Assembly: GCA_963807305.1 (NCBI GenBank)
Contig: CAWEBN010000017.1
Coordinates: forward strand, 133,131-197,130
Length of the DNA stretch: 64,000 nt
Reading direction: 5' to 3'
DNA from: JAOPZW01 sp963807305
Lineage (GTDB): Bacteria > Actinomycetota > Thermoleophilia > Solirubrobacterales > Solirubrobacteraceae
Below the pieces are notes generated by a model. The model did no database searches and had not been told where the DNA came from. It worked only from the letters and a program-made list of their open reading frames with translations. Positions 1 through 8,540 of this stretch are shown here, one piece after another; positions within the stretch are counted from its first letter, which is position 1; each line of letters opens with the position of its first letter. The translations under genes were made by a program, and so were the position numbers.

Positions 1-345
1 GCAGCGCTGGAGTCGATCAATCGTTACCTCGCGCGCGACCTCGGCCCCCGGGGCGTGCGTTCGAACCTCGTCGCCGCCGGCCCGCTGCAGACTGTGGCGG
101 CCTCGAACATCGAGGGCTTCGACGGCCTCGCGCAGATCTGGGAGCGCCAGGCGCCGCTGGGGTGGGACCTCGCGGACCCGTCGCCGGTGGCGGACGCGTG
201 CCTCTTCCTGCTGTCTCCGCTGGCGCGGGCGATCACGGGGGAGATCCTGCACGTCGACGGCGGCGTGCATGCGATCGGGGCGGCGCCGATGCCGGCTGCG
301 GACGCTTCGTCCGCCGACGCTGAGTCGTCCGCTGACGCCGGCTAG
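1..345 (+). CDS. fabI: Enoyl-ACP reductase, InhA/FabI type (3' part only)
   Basis: The window opens inside this gene; 114 C-terminal residues are visible. FabI reduces the enoyl-ACP double bond with NAD(P)H in the last step of each type II fatty acid elongation cycle. The visible part carries the InhA-like segment VAAGPLQTVAAS, then ERQAPLGWDL and the SDR C-terminal block GEILHVDGGVHA. The Rossmann fold and the catalytic Tyr-Lys pair lie upstream of the window. The tail after GAAPM is Ala/Ser/Asp-rich and probably disordered. It converges on the fabD-to-TetR operon, so the whole fatty acid pathway is grouped here. Confidence 0.88.
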   Translation, partial: AALESINRYLARDLGPRGVRSNLVAAGPLQTVAASNIEGFDGLAQIWERQAPLGWDLADPSPVADACLFLLSPLARAITGEILHVDGGVHAIGAAPMPAADASSADAESSADAG

Positions 346-349
346 CTTC

Positions 350-578
350 GCGGCGAACAGCTCACCGAGGGAGGGTGGCCTGCCGGCGCGGCGGGTCATC
401 CGCCTTCGCTTCACGAACCAGTCCAAGTTTGGCCCGGAAACCGGGGCCAACTTGGACTGGTTCGAGCGGTTGGGCGGCTGAGCGGCCGCGCGGACCAGGT
501 AGAGCGTCCGCGCTGGCGGCTCACCCTCCCTCGGTGATGCAGTTCGCGCCGCGTGGCGCCCCACACAACGGCGGACGA
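350..578. repeat. Nested-hairpin element at a convergent gene junction (copy 1)
   Basis: The gap between fabI (+) and the TetR gene (-) is nearly all inverted repeat. A perfect 16-bp outer pair lies at 362-377 and 522-537 and extends imperfectly outward to about 350 and 550. Inside is a 23-bp stem, 415-437 with 441-463, with a 3-nt loop and two mismatches. The right flank (528-578) matches about 40 of 51 bases of 12422-12472 by eye. A bidirectional terminator or a mobile palindrome are both possible. Confidence 0.75.
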
Positions 579-596
579 CGACCCGGCGAACGGAGC

Positions 597-1232
597 TCAG
601 GCCGGAGCCGCGGCGCCAGGCCGCGAGTACACCGCGCGCCACCACAACTCGGCGAGCGTGCGGATCGACTCGTTCGCGTCGCCGCGCTTGAGGACCAGCT
701 CGCGCGTGATGTGGTTCTCGACCATGGCCAGCAGGGCCTGGGCCGAGAGCCGCGGTGCGATGTCGTCGGGCGCGATGCCGTGCTCCTGGTCGCGCGCGAT
801 GCGCGCCTCGGCGCGCTCGACGAAGCGCAGGATGAACGGCTCCCACTCCTCCGGGAGGTGCTCGCCGCGCGCGCCGGAGAGCTGGGCGGCCAGCAGCAGC
901 AGCCCAGCGTTGTTGTTGACCAGCGCGACCACGCGCGCCAGCGACGCACGCAGCTCGCGACGCGGATCGCCTTCGCCGTCCAGATACGGGCTCGCCGCGA
1001 GGTACATCTCGCTGAAGCACTGCTGGATGAGGCGGTCGACGACCGCGCGCTTGTTGGGGAAGTAGAAGTAGACGGCCGTGCGCGACACGAACGCCTTGCG
1101 GGCGATCGCGTCCATCGTCAGGGCTTCGAAGCCCTTCTCGGCCAGGGCAGCGCGGGCGGCGTCGAGAATGGCCTCCTCCGTCGCGTTGCGCGTCTGGACC
1201 GCACGCCGCGCGGCGGCCGCCGCCGGCGTCAC
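597..1232 (-). CDS. TetR-family transcriptional regulator of the fatty acid operon
   Basis: 211 residues. The N-terminal helix-turn-helix reads ILDAARAALAEKGFEALTMD followed by IARKAFVSRTAVYFYFPNKR, the standard TetR DNA-binding domain at about residues 20-67; the rest is the ligand-binding helical domain. The GTG start overlaps the stop of the carboxyltransferase gene (GTGA), so it is the last gene of the fabD operon. By position it may be a FasR-like acyl-CoA-responsive regulator of fatty acid synthesis. That role is inferred from context only; no ligand residues identify it. Confidence 0.8.
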   Translation of the reverse strand: MTPAAAAARRAVQTRNATEEAILDAARAALAEKGFEALTMDAIARKAFVSRTAVYFYFPNKRAVVDRLIQQCFSEMYLAASPYLDGEGDPRRELRASLARVVALVNNNAGLLLLAAQLSGARGEHLPEEWEPFILRFVERAEARIARDQEHGIAPDDIAPRLSAQALLAMVENHITRELVLKRGDANESIRTLAELWWRAVYSRPGAAAPA

Positions 1233-2587
1233 CTAGCGGCCTCCAGCGCGAAGGAGATGCGCTCCCGCGTCTCGCTCGGTGCCACGACCTCGTCGATGTA
1301 CCCGCGCGAGGCGGCGACCCGCACCGGCAGGTGCTCGGCCGCGTACGCATCGGACAGGGCGTCGGCGTCGGCGCCCGCCGCGATCTCGCGGCGGTTGACG
1401 ATCTCGACGGCCTGACGCGGACCCATGACGCCAATCTTCGCATGCGGCCAGGCCATGGTCAGATCTGCGCCCAGGTCGCGGGAGTTCATGACGATGTGCG
1501 CCCCGCCGTAGGCCGCCCGGAGGGTGACCGTGATGCGCGGCGTGGTGGCGACGCTGAAGGCCCGCAGCAGCGACGCGCCGTGGCGGATGACGCCCGCCTG
1601 CTCCTGCGACACGCCGGGCAGGAAGCCGGGGGTGTCGACGAGCACGACGAGCGGCAGGCCGAAGCGGTCGCAGAGGTCCACGAACCACGCGCCCTTCTGC
1701 GAGGACTCCGCGTCCAGGCAACCGCCCAGGTGCTTGGGCTGGTTGGCGATGATGCCGACCGGTGCGCCCGAGATGCGGGCGAAGCCGACGACGAGGTTGC
1801 GCGCCCAGCGCGGCCCGAACTCGAGCAGCTCGCCGTCGTCGATCAACCGCGCGGCGACGTCGCGCACGTCGTAGACCTCGCGCTCGCGCGCGGGCAGGAC
1901 CTCGCCGGGGTCGCCCGCGGCGGGGTCGGCCGGCGGGTAGAGCGGCAGCCCGCCGCCTGCCTTCGAGGGCAGGTGGGCCAGGGCGGAGCGGACCATCTCG
2001 GCCGCGTGCACGTCGTGCTCGGCGAAGAGGTGCGCCACGCCGTTGCGGCCGTGGATCTTCGGGCCGCCGAGCTCGAGCGCGGTGACCCGCTCGCGCGTGA
2101 CGCGCTCGACCACGGCCGGGCCGGTCAGGAACATCTTCGCGTCGTGGCCGGCCATGACCGTGAGGTCGCCCAGCGCCGGCGAGTACGCCGCGCCGCCGGC
2201 GCACGGGCCGCCGATCACGCTGATCTGCGGCACCTTGGCCAGGGCCTGCGCGCGGAAGATCGCGCTGTAGGCGTGGAGGGCACCGACGCCCTCCTGCAGG
2301 CGCGCGCCGCCCGAGTGCGGGAAGCCCACGACCGGGACGCCGAGCTTGTCGGCGTGCTCGATCGTGCGGGCGATCGTCTCGCCGCCGCGGACGCCGAGCG
2401 AGCCGCCCTTGAAGGCGCCGTCCTGCGCCCAGGCGCAGACGACGCGCCCGTTGACGCGGCCGGAGCCCGACAGCACGCCGTCGCCCACCAGCGAGCGGGT
2501 GGGGCGGAAGCTGTCGGAATCGAAGAGCAGCTCGAGACGCGCTCGGGCGACGAGATGCTCAGGGGCTACATCGAATACAGCGCTCAT
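1229..2587 (-). CDS. accD: Acyl-CoA carboxylase, carboxyltransferase (beta) subunit
   Basis: 452 residues of the biotin-dependent carboxyltransferase family (AccD/PccB type), which moves CO2 from biotin to acetyl- or propionyl-CoA to make the malonyl-CoA used by FabD. Two crotonase-like halves are visible, with the oxyanion-hole glycines GFPHSGGARLQEGVGAL, GGPCAGGAAYSPAL and, in the second half, DTPGFLPGVSQEQAGVIRHG. I chose the ATG at 2587 because GAGAGGAA lies about 9 nt upstream; an in-frame start 45 bases earlier lacks this. It follows fabF. No biotin-carboxylase subunit is in the window, so the partner must be elsewhere. Confidence 0.82.
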   Translation of the reverse strand: MSAVFDVAPEHLVARARLELLFDSDSFRPTRSLVGDGVLSGSGRVNGRVVCAWAQDGAFKGGSLGVRGGETIARTIEHADKLGVPVVGFPHSGGARLQEGVGALHAYSAIFRAQALAKVPQISVIGGPCAGGAAYSPALGDLTVMAGHDAKMFLTGPAVVERVTRERVTALELGGPKIHGRNGVAHLFAEHDVHAAEMVRSALAHLPSKAGGGLPLYPPADPAAGDPGEVLPAREREVYDVRDVAARLIDDGELLEFGPRWARNLVVGFARISGAPVGIIANQPKHLGGCLDAESSQKGAWFVDLCDRFGLPLVVLVDTPGFLPGVSQEQAGVIRHGASLLRAFSVATTPRITVTLRAAYGGAHIVMNSRDLGADLTMAWPHAKIGVMGPRQAVEIVNRREIAAGADADALSDAYAAEHLPVRVAASRGYIDEVVAPSETRERISFALEAAR

Positions 2588-2642
2588 CGCGAGGGCTTCC
2601 TCTCGGGGTGGGCGGTTGCGGTTATCGAGCAATGGCGCGCTG

Positions 2643-3884
2643 TCATGCTCTCCTCACGGCCAGGCACGCGTTCTGTCCGCCGAATCCAAAGGAGTTCGAC
2701 AGAGCCAGCTCGAGCCCTGGTGCCTCACGGGGCCCCTCGGGCACGTAATCGAGATCGCAGTCCGGGTCGGGCGACTCGTAGTTGATCGTCGGGGGCAGTA
2801 CACCGCGGCGCACCGCTTCGATACACACGATCGCCTCCACGGCGCCGGCGGCGCCGAGCAGGTGGCCGATGTGCGACTTCGTCGAGGACACCGGCGGGGG
2901 CGTCGACGAGCCGTTGAACACCTGCTTGATCGCGTGCGTCTCGATCTTGTCGTTGAACGGCGTCGAGGTTCCGTGGGCGTTGATGTAGCCCACGTCGCTC
3001 GGCGAGGCATCCGCGTCGGCGAGCACGGCGCGCATGGCCTGCGAGGCGCCGCGGCCGTTCTCCTCGGGCATCGTGATGTGGAAGGCGTCGTTGGAGGCGC
3101 CGTAGCCCGCGATGCGGGCCAGGATCTCGGCCCCGCGAGCCTTCGCGTGCTCCTCGCGCTCGAGGACGAGCACGCCCGCGCCCTCGCCCATGACGAAGCC
3201 GTCGCGCTCCACGTCGAACGGGCGCGAGACGCCCTCGCGCGAGAGCGCGCCCATCCGCTTGAAGGCGGCGATGCAGAGCCCGGTGAGCGCGGCCTCGGTG
3301 CCGCCGGCGACGACGGCGTCGACCTCGCCGCGGGCGATCATCCATGCGGCCTCGCCGATGGCGTGGCCGCCCGTGGCGCACGCGCTCGAGACGCTGAAGC
3401 CGGGGCCGTGGGCGCCGAGGCGCATCGCGATCGTGCCGGCGGCCGCGTTGGGCATCATCATCGGCACGAAGTGCGGCGAGACGGCACGGTCGCCGCCTTC
3501 GAGCCACGCCTGGCACTCGTTCTGCAGCGTGGCGAGGCCGCCGACGCCGGTGCCCACGAGCACGCCGAGGCGCTCGGGGTCGACGCCGTCGGGCAGGCCG
3601 GCCTCTTCGGCCGCCTGCATCGCCGCGGCCACCGCGAGCTGCGTGTAGCGGTCGCTGCGGCGCGCCTCCTTGGGCGACATGGCGACCTCGGGGTCGAAGT
3701 CGACGCACGCGCCGATGCCGTCGGCGATGCCCGAGCGCTTGGCCAGCAGGGCCTCGAAGAAGGCGTCCGGGCTCTCGCCGATCGACGAGACGACACCGCG
3801 TCCCGTGATGACGATGTCCGCACCAGCGCGCCGACGCTCGTCCGTGCCAAGCGACGAGCTTCGATGGCTCGTGCTCGCGTTCAC
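2643..3884 (-). CDS. fabF: 3-oxoacyl-ACP synthase II (KAS II)
   Basis: 413 residues, the usual FabF length. It condenses malonyl-ACP with acyl-ACP in chain elongation. The catalytic triad is present: Cys in SSACATGGHA, His in NAHGTSTPFND and His in KSHIGHLLGAAG, and the C-terminal SNSFGFGGQNA loop is intact. The GTG start overlaps the acpP stop (GTGA), so the two genes are translationally coupled. The first 20 residues before ADIVITGRGVVSS are a Ser/Arg-rich extension that may not be needed. Confidence 0.93.
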   Translation of the reverse strand: MNASTSHRSSSLGTDERRRAGADIVITGRGVVSSIGESPDAFFEALLAKRSGIADGIGACVDFDPEVAMSPKEARRSDRYTQLAVAAAMQAAEEAGLPDGVDPERLGVLVGTGVGGLATLQNECQAWLEGGDRAVSPHFVPMMMPNAAAGTIAMRLGAHGPGFSVSSACATGGHAIGEAAWMIARGEVDAVVAGGTEAALTGLCIAAFKRMGALSREGVSRPFDVERDGFVMGEGAGVLVLEREEHAKARGAEILARIAGYGASNDAFHITMPEENGRGASQAMRAVLADADASPSDVGYINAHGTSTPFNDKIETHAIKQVFNGSSTPPPVSSTKSHIGHLLGAAGAVEAIVCIEAVRRGVLPPTINYESPDPDCDLDYVPEGPREAPGLELALSNSFGFGGQNACLAVRRA

Positions 3885-4153
3885 GCGGACGCACCTGCCT
3901 TCTCGCGCGTGAGCTCCTGCACGAGCGCAGCGGCGTCACCCACGGTGGCGATCGACTTCAGCCGGCCGTCGGCGATCTGGACGTCGTAGCGGTCCTCGAG
4001 CGCCTTGACGACCTCGACGAGGTCGAGCGAGTCGACGTCGAGGTCGCTCCACGTCTGGTCGGCCTCGGCGCTCTCGGCGCCGGGGACCTTGATGCTCGCG
4101 AGCTCCTCGCGGATCGCCTCGAGAGCTTCCTGATCGGTCGGAACGTTGGCCAT
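3881..4153 (-). CDS. acpP: Acyl carrier protein
   Basis: 90 residues, acidic, with the phosphopantetheine attachment serine in DLDVDSLDLVEVV (the DSL motif). It carries growing acyl chains between FabD, FabH, FabF, FabG and FabI. A good ribosome site, AAGGAGG, lies 7 nt before the ATG. About 10 Ala/Gly/Ser-rich residues extend the C-terminus past the usual end. It sits between fabG and fabF in the standard type II order. Confidence 0.93.
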   Translation of the reverse strand: MANVPTDQEALEAIREELASIKVPGAESAEADQTWSDLDVDSLDLVEVVKALEDRYDVQIADGRLKSIATVGDAAALVQELTREKAGASA

Positions 4154-4177
4154 GTCACGGCCTCCTTGGGTTCTTGT

Positions 4178-4864
4178 TCATGCGCCCAGCGCTCCATCCA
4201 CGGAGAGCGTGGCGCCGTTCACGTAGGACGCTTCCTCGGAGACGAGGAAGGCGACCGCGGCAGCGACTTCCTCAGGCTGCCCCACGCGACCCGCCGGAAC
4301 GGCCTCCACGAGGCCTCCGTCGAGGTCGGCGGTCATGTCGGTCTCGATGACGCCGGGGGTGACCGCATTCGAGGTCACGCCCTTGCGGGCCATCTCGCGC
4401 GCGACCGTGCGCGTGAAGCCCAGCAGGCCGGCCTTGGCGGCGACGTAGTTCGCCTGCCCAGGGTTGGCGCGCTCGGCGACGACCGACGAAACGTTGACGA
4501 TGCGCCCCCAGCGCGCCTTCAGCATGTCGTCGAGCGCGCGGCGCGTGCAATGGAAGGCGCCGGAGAGATTGGTGTCGACGACGGCCTGCCACTCGTCGGC
4601 CGGCATGCGGATGGTCAGGCCGTCGTGGCGCACGCCGGCGTTGTTGACCAGCACGAGGATCGGGCCGAAGCGCTCGCGCACGTCCTCGAAGGCGGCCTGG
4701 ACCTGCTCGGGGTTGCTGACGTCGGCCTGCACGTCGCCCGACGTGCGTCCCAGGCGCGCGACCTTCCAGCCGTCGGTCTCCAGACGCTCGGCGATCGCGG
4801 CGCCGATGCCGCGCGTGCCGCCGGTGACGACGGCGCAGCCGTCGTTCCCGTTACGCGCAGACAT
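4178..4864 (-). CDS. fabG: 3-oxoacyl-ACP reductase
   Basis: 228-residue SDR that reduces 3-ketoacyl-ACP with NADPH. The cofactor motif VTGGTRGIGAAIA, NNAG, the catalytic serine in VNVSSVV, YVAAK (Tyr-x3-Lys) and the C-terminal NGATLSVDGALGA are all present. It is slightly shorter than E. coli FabG (244) because the segment after the first strand is compact. Its start overlaps the end of fabH by 14 nt, as expected for one operon. Confidence 0.9.
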   Translation of the reverse strand: MSARNGNDGCAVVTGGTRGIGAAIAERLETDGWKVARLGRTSGDVQADVSNPEQVQAAFEDVRERFGPILVLVNNAGVRHDGLTIRMPADEWQAVVDTNLSGAFHCTRRALDDMLKARWGRIVNVSSVVAERANPGQANYVAAKAGLLGFTRTVAREMARKGVTSNAVTPGVIETDMTADLDGGLVEAVPAGRVGQPEEVAAAVAFLVSEEASYVNGATLSVDGALGA

Positions 4865-5888
4865 GGACGCGCTCCTTCCAGCTCACGATCCCGGCCCCCC
4901 ACACGAAGCCGGCGCCGAAGGCGGCCAGGGCGACGGTGTCACCGGGCTTGAGGCGACCCTCGCGCTCGGCCTGCTCCAGGGCGAGCGGGATCGAGGCCGA
5001 CGAGGTGTTGGCCACGCGGTCGAGGTTGACGACGACCTTGTCGCGCGGGATGCCGAGCTCGGCCGCGGCCGCATCGATGATGCGGACGTTGGCCTGGTGG
5101 GCGACGAAGAGGTCGATGTCGTCGACGGTCCGCCCGGCGCGCTCGAGCGCCACGCGGGTGGCGGCGGTCATCCGCCGCACGGCGTGGCGGTAGACGTCCG
5201 AGCCCTGCATGCGCAGCTTGCGCTCGTCGCGCTCGGCGTAGAGCAGGTCGGCCTGCGCGCCGTCGGCGCCGAGCACGAAGCCGCCGACGCCCAGCTCGAG
5301 CTCGCCGCCGGCGACGACCACGGCGCCGGCACCGTCGCCGAAGAGCACGGCCGTCGAGCGATCGTCGTGATCGATGACGCGGCTGAGCGCCTCGGCGCCG
5401 CACACGAGGACGACCGAAGCGCGGCCGGACTCGACGAGGGCGGCGGCCTGATCGAGGCCGTAGAGGAAGCCGGCGCAGGCCGCGTTGAGGTCGACCGCCG
5501 CGGCGCGCTCGGCGCCGATGACGCGGGCGACCTCGGGAGCGAGGCCCGGCGTCACGCGATCGGCCGTGAAGGTCGAGACGATGACGTGGTCGACCTCGGC
5601 GCCGGTGCGCCCCGCGTCGTCGAGCGCGAGCAGGCAGGCGCGCGTCGCCAGGTCGGCGAGCGTCTCGTCGCCCCGGAGATGACGGCGCTCGCGGATGCCG
5701 GTGCGGCGCACGATCCACTCGTCGTTGGTGTCCAGGCGCTGCTCGAGGTCGCCGTTGGTGATGACGTGGTCGGGCAGCGCGGCCCCGATACCGAAGAGGC
5801 CGGCGGTCATGCCTCGCCGGCGCTGGGGCGCCAGGCGCCGGGCAATGGCGGTTGTGGGCGTGTGCTCGGCGGTGGCCGCCATGCTCAC
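4851..5888 (-). CDS. fabH: 3-oxoacyl-ACP synthase III (KAS III)
   Basis: 345 residues. FabH starts fatty acid chains by condensing an acyl-CoA primer with malonyl-ACP. Active-site residues are visible: Cys in LNAACAGFLYGLD, His in VAHQANVRIID and Asn in RVANTSSASIPLAL. I chose the GTG at 5888 because it overlaps the fabD stop (GTGA) and follows AGGCGG. The conserved core begins only at MTAGLFGIGAALP (about residue 27), so the first 26 residues may be untranslated if the ATG at 5810 is used instead. Confidence 0.9.
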   Translation of the reverse strand: MSMAATAEHTPTTAIARRLAPQRRRGMTAGLFGIGAALPDHVITNGDLEQRLDTNDEWIVRRTGIRERRHLRGDETLADLATRACLLALDDAGRTGAEVDHVIVSTFTADRVTPGLAPEVARVIGAERAAAVDLNAACAGFLYGLDQAAALVESGRASVVLVCGAEALSRVIDHDDRSTAVLFGDGAGAVVVAGGELELGVGGFVLGADGAQADLLYAERDERKLRMQGSDVYRHAVRRMTAATRVALERAGRTVDDIDLFVAHQANVRIIDAAAAELGIPRDKVVVNLDRVANTSSASIPLALEQAEREGRLKPGDTVALAAFGAGFVWGAGIVSWKERVHVCA

Positions 5889-6715
5889 GCAGCCGCCTGA
5901 AGGGTTCGCTTGACGAGGCCCGTGAGGACCTCGCCGGGGCCGAGCTCCACGAAGCGCTCGATGCGCGCGGTGCGCAGCGCCAGCAGCGTCTCGCGCCAGC
6001 GCACGGGGCGCAGCAGGTTCTCGGCCAGCTCGCGGCGCACGTCGACGAAGGGCGCCGCGCTGCCGTTGGAGTAGACCGGGATGCTCGGTTCGGCGACCGG
6101 CGTCGCCTCGAGGGCCGCGCGCAGGCGATCGGCGGCCGGCTCCATGAGCGGCGAGTGGAAGGCGCCCGTGACGTCCAGGCGCCGGGCGCGGGCGCCGGCC
6201 TCGTCGCGCGCCACGTCCTCGGCCTCGTCGAGCGCGTCGACGGCCCCGCTGAGCACGAGCTGGCCGGGGGCGTTGTCGTTGGCGACCACGAGGTCCAGGC
6301 GCGAGGCGAGTGCGCGCACGCTCTGACCGTCGCCGCCGAGCATCGCGATCATGCCGCCGGCGTTGCGCTCGCCGGCATCGGCCATGGCGCCGGCGCGCTC
6401 GTCGACGAGACGCACAGCGTCCTCGAACTGCAGGGCGCCGGCGGCGACCAGGGCGGCGTACTCGCCGAGCGAGTGGCCGGCGGCGGCGCGCGCCTCGGCC
6501 TCCTCGTCGCCCTCCTCGCGCCACTCGTCCCACGCCGCGACCGAGCACAGGAAGAGCGCCGGCTGCTGGTAGCGGGTGCCCTCGGAGAGCTGCTCGAAGG
6601 GGTCGTAGCCGAGCAGCTCGAGACCCCGCTCGAACCGCGGGCTACCGCGGTAGGGCTCGTCCATTCCTTCGGCGTGGCTCCCCTGGCCGGGGAAGAGCAG
6701 TGCGCTGGAAGGCAT
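5885..6715 (-). CDS. fabD: Malonyl-CoA:ACP transacylase
   Basis: 276 residues, a little short for FabD (about 310). It loads malonyl groups onto ACP. LFPGQGSH at the N-terminus, the nucleophile elbow GHSLGEY (Ser) and GAFHSPLM (catalytic His) are intact. It is the first gene of the minus-strand operon fabD-fabH-fabG-acpP-fabF-accD-TetR. The region upstream of its ATG carries two inverted repeats that could bind a regulator. Confidence 0.9.
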   Translation of the reverse strand: MPSSALLFPGQGSHAEGMDEPYRGSPRFERGLELLGYDPFEQLSEGTRYQQPALFLCSVAAWDEWREEGDEEAEARAAAGHSLGEYAALVAAGALQFEDAVRLVDERAGAMADAGERNAGGMIAMLGGDGQSVRALASRLDLVVANDNAPGQLVLSGAVDALDEAEDVARDEAGARARRLDVTGAFHSPLMEPAADRLRAALEATPVAEPSIPVYSNGSAAPFVDVRRELAENLLRPVRWRETLLALRTARIERFVELGPGEVLTGLVKRTLQAAA

Positions 6716-6743
6716 CGGGCGATTTCACCCCAAGGCGCACACG

Positions 6744-6779
6744 CAGTTGCAACTGTTCGACACACGGCCATGATGTGTC
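6744..6779. promoter_or_regulatory. Candidate operators upstream of the fabD operon
   Basis: In the 180 bases between fabD and the ThyX-like gene there is a perfect 12-bp palindrome, CAGTTGCAACTG (6744-6755). Directly beside it is GACACA-N9-TGTGTC (6759-6764 and 6774-6779). On the minus strand TTGACA overlaps the second repeat and could be a -35 box. The TetR gene at the end of the operon is the obvious candidate to bind here; this is inferred from position and symmetry only. Confidence 0.45.
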
Positions 6780-6896
6780 AAATGGCGAAATCCGATGACT
6801 ACGCCATTCTTCGCCTCGATGTCGACGTAGATGGGCCCGAGTGTCGAGCGCCCGTTCAGTTGTCGCGACGCCCGCTGTGCAGGCGATTCGGGGCGC

Positions 6897-8540
6897 TCAG
6901 CGCCCGCTGAGAGCGTCGATCTTGGCCTGTGTGCGCATCTCGCTGAGGATGCGCTCCAGACGCGGCTCGGCCTCGGTGTCGACGTGCGTCATCGCCCCTG
7001 CGACGGCGGGGTGGACCTGGGCGATGAGGCGGTGCATCTCGTGCGCGACGGCCCGGTAACTGGGGTGGCCCTCGCGCCCGGAGCGCAGCTCGATGAGCTG
7101 CATCGCCTCGCGCGCGTTGAGGTCGAGCACGTAGCGGATGCGATAGCCCAGCGAGAGCGCGTAGAGCGCCTCGCGCTCGCGGCCCTCGCCCACGAGCCGC
7201 TCCCACTCGGTCCGTGACACGTCGAGCGCGTGGCGGTAGAGGTCGCCGCAGCCGGCCGCCTGCACCTCGTCGGGCACGCCCGCGCCCAGGTGCGGGGTCA
7301 GCCGCTGCCACTGGACGGTCAGCATCCGGTGGCGCTGGAGGTCGCGGAAGGCGCCGTAGTCCGAGACGATCTCGAAGCGGTAGCGCAGCGCCTCGAAGCC
7401 GCGGCCCGGGCGATGGCGGCGGTTCGCCCGCACGCCGACGAGGTCCGAGAGCAGCTCGGTGCGCTCGGCGCCCGAGAGCGCGGCCAGACGGATGCGCGTC
7501 TCGTCCTCGGCCACGCCCGCGGCCTCGAAGAGCAGCGCGGCCAGCAGCGCGTCCTCGTCGCCGTCGACGTGCAGCAGGCGCACCGACGGGCGCCCCTCCG
7601 GATCGGCCTGGCGATCGAGGCCCAGACGGCGCACCCAGCGATCGGCCGCGCGCTCGCGGCCCTCGAGGTAGCCGATCCACTCGCCGCCGCGGTCGGGGCG
7701 CTCCACGCGCGTGACGAAGCTCGGCATGACGGCCTGGACGGCCTCGAGGATCAGCTGTCCGTAGCGGCGCGCTTCGGGCAGCGGGTGGGCCATCAGGTGC
7801 AGGATGAGCTGCTCGTAGGTCTGGCCGCTGGCGTAGATGCCCATGTGCGACAGCGACGCGGCGGGGAGCAGGCCGCGCAGGAGGTCGAGCGCCTTGGCCT
7901 GGACCGCGCGTCGGCGCGCGGGGGAGTCGTCGCCGGGGAACTCGGCCGCGACCCACGCCGCCACGCGCGGTAGCGCGCGGGCGTACGCGTCGAAGACGGC
8001 GTCCATCGCGTGTTCGTAGTGGGGGCCGAGCTCCGGGTCGCGGTAGTAGCGGTAGCCACCGCCGGGCATGGGCGTGTCGTAGGGGATGTAGCGCGTGGAC
8101 TGCTCGAGGTAGGCGGCCAGCCGCGGGCGCTGGAGCACCTTGGTCAGGACGTTCGAGACCCACTCGCAGGCGACATGCGCGCCGCCCAGCTGGGCCACCG
8201 AATCGTCGCCGTAGCCGAGGAAGATGCGCTCGTAGAGCTCCGCTGCGCGGCGCCCCTCGGCGCCTTCCCAGACGTGGCCCTGGGGCGCGGACTCCGCGAA
8301 CTCGTCGAGGAACAGGCGCCGCAGGGTGCCCTGGTAGCGCGAGTAGCGCGCGAACAACGCGCCCTTGACGGTCTCAGGCAGGTTGACCAACGCGAAGACC
8401 GGACGGTCGAGGTTCGTGACGTGGGGCGCGAGGCGGGTGCGCTCGGCTTCGGTGAAGGTCTCGACCGGGTGCTGCACGGGGTGGGCGATGCTAGCGCGCA
8501 CTCCGGCGGGGACCCTCGCGCCTTTGGCCCGCTTTCCCAC
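6897..8540 (-). CDS. Tandem ThyX-like (flavin-dependent thymidylate synthase) fusion protein
   Basis: 547 residues, about twice a normal ThyX (220-250). ThyX makes dTMP from dUMP with FAD, NADPH and methylene-THF. Two ThyX-like halves are visible. The N-half contains ARYSRYQGTLRRLF and, at 138-151, RPRLAAYLEQSTRY. The C-half contains GFEALRYRFEIVSDYGAFRD then RHRMLTVQWQRLTPH from 403. The canonical motif RHRx7S...SxRY is split: the C-half keeps RHR but not the serine, the N-half keeps STRY but has Pro for His. Either the halves build one composite site or the protein has another role. GTG start; its stop lies in a short GC palindrome (6891-6905). Confidence 0.72.
   Translation of the reverse strand: MGKRAKGARVPAGVRASIAHPVQHPVETFTEAERTRLAPHVTNLDRPVFALVNLPETVKGALFARYSRYQGTLRRLFLDEFAESAPQGHVWEGAEGRRAAELYERIFLGYGDDSVAQLGGAHVACEWVSNVLTKVLQRPRLAAYLEQSTRYIPYDTPMPGGGYRYYRDPELGPHYEHAMDAVFDAYARALPRVAAWVAAEFPGDDSPARRRAVQAKALDLLRGLLPAASLSHMGIYASGQTYEQLILHLMAHPLPEARRYGQLILEAVQAVMPSFVTRVERPDRGGEWIGYLEGRERAADRWVRRLGLDRQADPEGRPSVRLLHVDGDEDALLAALLFEAAGVAEDETRIRLAALSGAERTELLSDLVGVRANRRHRPGRGFEALRYRFEIVSDYGAFRDLQRHRMLTVQWQRLTPHLGAGVPDEVQAAGCGDLYRHALDVSRTEWERLVGEGREREALYALSLGYRIRYVLDLNAREAMQLIELRSGREGHPSYRAVAHEMHRLIAQVHPAVAGAMTHVDTEAEPRLERILSEMRTQAKIDALSGR

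Noticed and set aside
1331..2785. Long ORF antisense to accD and fabF
   Set aside because: Its protein is Arg/Gly/Ala-rich with no domain pattern, and it mirrors strongly conserved genes. Long antisense frames are expected at this GC content; the same applies to many others in the window, such as 24715-27216 and 29140-31476.
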